DNA of 64,000 bases, taken from Nematostella vectensis (Eukaryota > Cnidaria > Anthozoa > Actiniaria > Edwardsiidae). The stretch is from contig NC_064045.1 of assembly GCF_932526225.1 (NCBI RefSeq), positions 4,350,498-4,414,497 on the forward strand, written 5' to 3'. Shown one piece after another: positions 58,601 through 64,000 of the stretch. Both the position numbers and the translations under genes were made by a program. The notes below the pieces were generated by a model that was not told where the DNA came from, made no database searches, and saw nothing but the letters and a program-made list of their open reading frames with translations. How positions within the stretch are numbered: the first letter of the stretch is position 1; every line of letters begins with the position of its first letter.

Positions 58601-60180
58601 GCTTATCGTTGCTCTCTTCTTTGATATGAATCCAACACTACATACACTTCGAATTCTGTAGCTCGCAATTCTTTTGGTAAACAAACAAAACCAATGGATG
58701 ATGGATGAAAAATATTGTTTCTAGCTGCAATTTGCGCGTGCATCCTCACACCACTCGCTTGACCAACGTCAATGTAGCTGATTGGCCCGTTCATGTGAGT
58801 GCGTCTAAAAATAGCCCGATCATAGGAAACGCCATGACACTTATATAATACAAATGATTGCCCCTACATATGAGCCCCTAGGGTGAGCTAATAATAAACT
58901 ACATTCAGGTAGCTGAATTCCTATCTTCCTTGTCCAAGCCCTTATTTCAAACTGGAAAAAAGCCCACTTCAAAAATATTCTCGTAGCAGCCTAAAAAGTA
59001 TGAGAAAAAAACCCTTACCTTTTGATAAGCTTCTCTGAGAGGGCTGCTATTTTTCACACGGTTTAAATGAGAGACCACACCCCATGCAAACTCTAATTTT
59101 GTGTTAATTTTTTCTAATGGTTCAACAATGGATTCCCATGATACATTGCTTGCTTCAACTCCTAAAAAAGTTAAAAAATAGCTATTCATCTAAGAGTATG
59201 AAGAAAATGTAGCCTTGCTGTGAAATATAAAGAAAATATTAGACAACATCTAAAGGGCATATTAAAACAATCTGATTTAGATCTCCCAAAGCCTATGAGA
59301 GTTATTCCAGTTCTAATGCCCATAGTGCAATTTAAGGCCAAGTCAAAATAGACAAATGTTTTCCATCTGGATTTTTTATTTCTTTATGTCGATTACGATG
59401 TGTATTTACACTCTTCCCAAGAGATAGTAGGAGTTTTGCATGATTATGAGGTGAAACTTTAAATGTTTATATATAAACAACACAACTCGCAAGTCATATA
59501 TTACCGAAACTAAAGTTTTTAGTTTTGCCGCAATGTTTTTAAATTCAGTAGCACAAGTTATTTTTTATTTTATAGGCGTTTGGTTAAGAAATAATAAAAA
59601 TTTTGGAGCGGGCCCCCAAAAAGACGCAGGTGGGGGAGGGAAACATTTGTTTATTTTTACTTAGCCTTAGTAATTCTTTTTTATTATTCTGAACTTTTTC
59701 AAAACAGATGACAGATTCCACCATTCTATCAGGCATAATACTTGACCAACATTAAATAGGAAACACCCAGCTTTTTGGTTGTTAAGGGGGGTGCTCGAAC
59801 CCACTGCACAACCCCATTCAGGAGATGGGCAATTTAGATGAGACATTTTTTATTTCAAATACGATTCACGAAATAAGGTTAATAAGGATATTTAACTAAA
59901 TTGATAAATTTTAAAGTCTACCGTCAAGCTTATTCTCGAAATCTTGGAAATCCTCCTCGAATGTTTGCGCGAGTTGCGTGATCCCAGGTTCAACGTGTTC
60001 TGGTAGAATTGCTCTGAAATTCGGCAAATCCTTTTGTTTGAATAACGGATTTACATCACTAGACGAACACACAGGTCTCTGGAGGACTCTCAGTTGAGAT
60101 AAAAAGGTCGAGAGATGTAAACATCGTACAGAATTCGACCATAGGCTTGATGACTTCAGAAGGGCCATAGAGGCAGCCAT
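46562..60180 (-). CDS. Oligopeptidase-A-like M3 metallopeptidase, 20 exons, probably mitochondrial
   Basis: Exons: 60180-59922, 59161-59019, 58028-57960, 57634-57477, 56308-56201, 55485-55411, 55131-55027, 54928-54775, 53817-53729, 53608-53567, 53462-53408, 52558-52492, 52376-52293, 51398-51274, 50905-50825, 50465-50342, 49510-49435, 49041-48894, 48030-47951, 46679-46562. All phases agree, giving 719 residues. The zinc site HEFGH is at 510-514, its codons split by an intron after HE; Glu540 in VEVPSQ is the third ligand; the [10 protein letters not shown] loop (645-654) supplies conserved tyrosines. [18 protein letters not shown] and the end [10 protein letters not shown] match bacterial OpdA/PrlC and plant organellar oligopeptidase. 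Residues 1-40, basic and Ser-rich without acids, look like a mitochondrial presequence. The family cleaves short peptides, including presequences in plant organelles; that role here is inference. It is longer than E. coli OpdA (680) by about the presequence length. Confidence 0.93.
47207..47951 (-). repeat. 36-bp minisatellite containing the exon-19 splice donor
   Basis: About 20 nearly identical units start at the 5' splice site of peptidase exon 19. On the minus strand each unit repeats GGTAAAAG-GTGAGATTTC, which is the last eight exon bases plus the donor. The in-frame 374-codon plus-strand ORF with a 12-residue period is an artefact of the 36-bp length. Confidence 0.93.
48360..48613. mobile_element. 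254-bp TTAA-flanked MITE, copy 3, in peptidase intron 18
   Basis: TTAA at 48360 and 48610 bounds termini GCCGCATTTTCAACAG and its complement-like CTGGTGACAATGCGGC. The interior matches 11227-11479 in the same orientation. Confidence 0.85.
49497..50200 (-). repeat. 72-bp minisatellite carrying a copy of the exon-17 edge
   Basis: About ten units in peptidase intron 16. Each has GCCTTGTACAGACGAG, matching 14 of 16 bases at the start of exon 17 (GCCATGTACTGACGAG on the plus strand). Where exon 17 is preceded by an AG acceptor, the copies have AT. One unit is a base shorter, which breaks the ORFs across it. Confidence 0.9.
51094..51114 (+). repeat. Run of 21 G
   Basis: A homopolymer preceded by a T-rich tract in peptidase intron 14. 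Confidence 0.9.
51927..52236 (-). mobile_element. tRNA-derived SINE in peptidase intron 13
   Basis: The minus-strand head has a Pol III A-box-like segment (CCCAGTGTGTTAGCGCGTC) and a perfect B box (GGTTCGATTCC), as in a tRNA. The body follows and the tail ends with AAGCGCTATATAAATGC and an A/T-rich stretch. A 13-bp target duplication ATGCATAATTACA flanks it (51927-51939 and 52224-52236). Confidence 0.85.
52642..53238. mobile_element. Element with about 45-base inverted termini in peptidase intron 11
   Basis: ACAAGCTATAAATCAACACG plus AAAAAGTATGTTAAACG (52721 on) is mirrored by CAACATACTTTTTCG and TGATTTATAGCTTGT near 53190-53227. TGTCTCAAGCAGTG flanks it at 52642 and 53225, a possible 14-bp target duplication. 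It contains the GCTGACGTTTCGAGCGTT motif near 53130. Confidence 0.6.
55756..55839. repeat. 42-bp tandem duplication in peptidase intron 5
   Basis: Two identical copies beginning ATATCTGAGCCGGTAG. Confidence 0.85.
56417..56637. mobile_element. Decayed TTAA-flanked MITE, copy 4
   Basis: TTAAAGCAGCGGTAGTTTACG on the left (shortened here) and GTGGCTTTAA on the right, with interior TTTTAATAGATTCTTTTGTC shared with the other copies. It has internal deletions and many substitutions. Confidence 0.65.
56981..57302. mobile_element. GCGGATT-rich element with poly-G and poly-C ends
   Basis: GGTGAATAGGTTTGCGG at the left and its partner TCCTATTCACC at the right enclose a degenerate GCGGATTTTG-type low-complexity interior. 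Runs of G and C lie outside both ends. It sits in peptidase intron 4. Confidence 0.5.
58190..58390 (+). repeat. Degenerate GTGTGGCCAGGAGGGGT repeat
   Basis: About ten imperfect 20-22-bp units in peptidase intron 2. Confidence 0.7.
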
Positions 60181-61564
60181 TTTGTATAAGGTCTAGCTAG
60201 CACAGGTAGCCCGCACACCACAGGCAGCCCAGGGCTTCGGTTTGATTAGCTAATGAGCTGAGAAATAGCATCAGGGTGTGAACAAAGAGAAACGCAGGAC
60301 GAGGAACGCGGCTACATTCGCTCCATCCTTCTCTTCAGGCGCGCGGGGTTTATCCCTCATTGTCACAGGCTATTTATATAACCTCCTAGTCTTTGCTTTT
60401 TCGAGTCCAGGGGCAAAGGAGGGAAGGGGATGGGGGGGGCAACCTCTTTCCCATGGTCCTCTCGGGATTCTCCCGATTTCGCTTGAATTTCCTCAATCCC
60501 GACGCAACCTCGATTTTTTTTTTTTTTTGGGGGGGGGGGGTGGGGATTTGCGGCTGTCGCCGAAAAATCCTGATTTCTGAACACTCTGAGTCTGGTTACG
60601 AAAATCACAACACAGATGCTTTGATTGTAAATCGGAAAGGTTTGTCTTCTGTCAATCAAAATTACTCCGAGTTTTTTTTATGATACACAAGATTGTGAAT
60701 TGTCCCGTAGTATTAATCAGCTGATATCTGCCCTTTCTCATTGGTTCTTGTACCATCCCAGAATCCTGGCTTTCCGGGTAATATGATCTTCCCGCTAATG
60801 TGATTAAACACGCAAGCGATAAGCATATCTTAAAATAAAAGATTCATGCTCAACCAATTGTCCATTGGTCACGCTAATGTCATTTTCCGAAATCGGTCTG
60901 AGCGTTCTTAGTAGCTGTTTTATTTATTTCGTGGTTGCATGTATTTTTATTCAGAAATCAGCTTTTTCAGCGTATAATTGCTGGAATTCTTGTCAACACC
61001 CAGGATTTAAATAACACACATTCCAGGAAATTTAAATAATCCCACGCAAGATTTGTCCTTTGCGGAGAAATGCTGGCTTTTTTAATAAGGCAAAGGGTAA
61101 AAATGCATTGTAGAAAATAACCTTTTTATAAAAAAAATTATCTATTGCATAAAGGAGTAAAGGAGGTGTATCAGGGATATGCCAAAACATCAAGATGAGT
61201 AAATTATGTTATCTGTTGTCTATAAGACAAGTAGGTATGATAATACTGATATGAAAATGTAAACATGTCAAAGAAATGAGCGCAAAGTCAGAGTCACTCC
61301 ATCCTAACCCTGTTTTTATCCAGACATGTTATGGTCTATTGCGCATGCGCTTAACTGTTGAAATACACACAGAGATCAAGCCGAGCTCAGGGCGTCTCGT
61401 TAGTACCGCTAAAATTCCATTAAGTGACGTCCATACGAGATTGCAATGACTCTCAGCTCTAGAGCGGTAATGTTAGCTTCTCAAGACGACACATGAGCGG
61501 TTTCAGCGTTGTTCTCGAAACTCGACAGATATTCTTTACCCGCCGGTTGTGCAGTTGAAGTGCG
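60181..61564. other. Divergent intergenic region between the peptidase and the MPRIP-like gene
   Basis: Head-to-head spacing of about 1.4 kb. GCGCATGCGC at 61341-61350 is a near-complete NRF1 motif 215 bases upstream of the MPRIP-like start. A G/T-homopolymer-rich stretch at 60400-60560 looks like an element remnant. Confidence 0.45.
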
Positions 61565-62145
61565 ATGGCCGACCGAGCTTGCAGAAACTTTCAACCGAAT
61601 ATTTTCAACAAGAACAAATGTCAGAATTGTTTTAAGCTACAGGAGGCTCATAGATCGTCACAGAGTAGTCTGGATCTAAAGGTATTGTACTCAAGTCTTC
61701 GTAGATCGTCTGACAGCTTTTCATCTCAAGAAGATCGTCCTTCTTTCGGACGCCTAGCGCGTCTCTAAGCCCTAAAATGTCCGCTGCGAAATGCTGTCTT
61801 ACTAAGTGCTGTTTTATATACTTCCGTTATTCAAGCATTAGCATTACACTGCAGAGTATTTAGCATTAATAGAGCTGACAATCTCTTGTTATTATAGGGC
61901 TCAAAGCCGAAAACCGTCGTGAAATCGGGAAAGCTTTCGCTGACATATATTTCTCATGATGTTCTATCGCAAGACAAGACGAAGGCCCAGCAAACGGTTA
62001 GATAAAAAATTCTTAATACTGTTTAAACCGATGTCTGTCATCTAAAATGATTGGTGTTTTGTATTTTTTGTAGAAATGGCAGCGAAGATGGTTTGTTCTT
62101 AATTCAGCAGGAGTCCTGGAGTATTTTATTTATGACGACTCACAC
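61565..62145 (+). CDS. MPRIP/TRIOBP-like PH-domain protein, first three exons, partial
   Basis: Exons: 61565-61681, 61898-61996, 62074-62145, all phase 0, coding 96 residues before the model leaves the readable part. The N-terminus CRNFQPNIFNKNKCQNCFK closely fits the conserved start of myosin phosphatase Rho-interacting protein. Exons 2-3 form the first PH strands: SGKLSLTYISHD, then KWQRRWFVLNSAGVLEYF. In vertebrates these proteins link RhoA/ROCK signalling, myosin phosphatase and F-actin; the same role is inference. Donors are GTATTG, GTTAGA and GTAAGT. The rest of the PH domain and the coiled coil must lie beyond the window. ATG 61565 is chosen because the conserved segment starts a few residues later. 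Confidence 0.85.
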
Positions 62146-64000
62146 GTAAGTTTGTAATGTCCCTTCGAAGAATGGCCTAATCTTCAAAAGAGTGTAATTG
62201 TCCTATTGTTTTTACTCGAGAAAATTACACCTCCAATCTCACAACTACCAGCTAAATATTTAGAGTTTACTGTCCGACCCCAGATTTCTTTAAACTGTTA
62301 TAACATATAATGGATCGCTTTTCATAGCGCGATAAATTATCATTGTTTTTGCAAACTACTGCGTGGGATGGCTCGGTTTTAGGAATTCTTTATTGCTATT
62401 TGCTGTGATCCCAGATTGGTGTGTGTTTTTCATAATTCTTAAGGTAAATAAAAGCATAAATTACAATATGTTGCCAAGTCTGGAAAGGAGTTATTTTTAA
62501 ATTCATTTTTACCCTAAAAAAACGGTCAAACCTCAATTATTCATATAGTGGTTCTAAACAAAAGTAGGTTCATTGAACACAAAGTTGTAAAAATGTACAT
62601 GTCGTTGTGACAATGGTATGTTGTATAGCTCCTCCACTTACAAAACAACAATGCTAAAACCTCAGCAAAGAATGATCATGGATGCTTAATTTGTGTTGTC
62701 AAACAATTTTTTGAAGTGGATTTTTAATTATGTTTCCCACCACATGCTGGTATAATTAAGAATTCTATTACCACTACAATTACAGTTATTTCTGTACTAT
62801 GTACTTTTAAGGTGATTCAGACCGTAAATGATGTACATTTTTAGTGGCATTTGTGACAAAAACCTTGTTCTATAGTCACTGCAGCTATGACCTTCAGGCA
62901 GTATCTATCGAATGATTAAGATTTTATCTGTGTTTGAGAATAGGTCATTTTCAATTTAATCAATCAGGCTGTCTTATTATATAATGATACAGACTGAAAA
63001 AGCTATCAAAACAGATGGAATATTTAATAAGAGGAGAACATGCCAAGTTATTAGTAGCATATCAATGGATAATTAAATTAATTGGTTTAAGTACCAAAAT
63101 AGACATCTAGACCAAATTAGTCCGAAAGTATTGAATGTGACATAGAATGTACATAAATGTTCATGTAATTTGATATCATGTAAATTGTGTTACCCCGCCG
63201 TTGGAGGCTCTTTTTTCTGAATTTTGCTGTGCTAGCGTCAGAGAAAAGGGTCTCTGCCAGCAGGGTAAAATTTTGTGACACATCTCATCAGTTTTGTAGA
63301 ATGGAACATCTACTTAAACAAATTCTTTTCTGTCTTTATTTCAGGACTGTAGGTATTTTTTTCTATTCGGCCCTGTTTATACAGGTTCACACTATCAATC
63401 TTTATATGCCAGGGCTTAAAATCAGAGCTCATGCAAGACACAACAGCACATGGAATATCTATTACTTGTCACATGATCACGTAGTCATGTAATTATCAAT
63501 ATAATTTCTGGTAATAGTTGAAAATTTTCCAAATGGTTTTCTGTGAATTATTAAAAATTATCGAATGATATATTGTACAAACAGGGTTTCACGAAGTTTC
63601 AGAGTAGGTGGTTGAAATTGATAAGTAAAGGGTGGAAGTTATTTGTTCAAATAAAACAATCAACTTTTTTTTAAAGTAGCCAGTGCTTGGAAAATCGTAG
63701 CTGGTAGTTTCCCCTGCAGCTGTGCCTAAATTAAACCCCTGACAATGTTTTTTTTTTACTTTTTTCATTAAGTAGGAATGAGTTGGTTCACCCATAGCCA
63801 TGCCAAGTCACTATTTCTACTTCTGCCTTTATCTTAAGCACTATATTTAACATGTTCTATAAGTTGCTTTTAATTTATACATATCAAATACCAGAATGTA
63901 ACAAACAAGAATGTTTTTTTTTATTTATATGCTCGACAATGTTTGGCAATCATTAAGTGTATTTATTTAAAGTGTCTTCGGATAAAAACATCATTAAAAG
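62146..64000 (+). other. Intron of the MPRIP-like gene to the window edge
   Basis: I see no continuation of the PH domain on the plus strand. The sequence is AT-rich; the ORF at 63187-63492 has no PH-like motif. Confidence 0.5.

Noticed and set aside
63187..63492. Next exon of the MPRIP-like gene
   Set aside because: The translation shows no PH-domain strand pattern; the acceptor-like site near 63344 is followed almost at once by stops or a non-PH sequence.

Overview
The window is intron-rich animal nuclear DNA, most likely from an anthozoan cnidarian such as a sea anemone; the species is not identified. The reasons are secreted PAN/EGF/discoidin proteins with one domain per exon, GT-AG introns throughout, a tRNA-headed SINE, several MITE families and large minisatellites. 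No operons, CRISPR arrays or autonomous transposons are visible. About a third of the window is tandem repeat.

Layout. 1-10485 is the 3' end of a discoidin-domain gene (+): a ~10.2 kb array of an 82-bp unit made from the end of a discoidin exon plus its 5' splice site, then the true last exon. 12658-13293 is a small single-exon membrane-protein candidate with five identical 45-bp repeats. 16582-19170 (-) is a six-exon coiled-coil gene resembling the TNIP/ABIN ubiquitin-binding adaptors. 23782-27812 (+) is a second PAN-EGF-discoidin gene whose intron holds a 30-bp array. 31469-33061 (-) is an intronless NADPH-oxidase/ferric-reductase-like flavocytochrome. 35600-38980 is a 41-bp satellite among transposon remnants. 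43656-46079 (+) is a secreted SOUL-family heme-binding-like protein. It converges on 46562-60180 (-), a 20-exon, 719-residue oligopeptidase-A-like M3 metallopeptidase with a probable mitochondrial presequence. From 61565 (+) starts an MPRIP-like PH-domain gene that runs off the window.

The genes do not form one pathway. The two discoidin genes are paralogous in form; the others are ordinary housekeeping, signalling or redox genes.

The strongest unexpected signal is that several unrelated arrays begin at, or contain, an exon-intron junction. The 82-bp array multiplies a discoidin exon end plus donor, and a 36-bp array multiplies the donor of a peptidase exon. A 72-bp array multiplies the 5' edge of another peptidase exon with the acceptor AG lost. 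A 93-bp triplication covers the peptidase stop codon, and the 30-bp array starts just after an EGF-exon donor. I describe this as splice-junction-anchored minisatellites. Exon models were built by eye from splice signals, reading phase and family similarity; no alignment or search was run.
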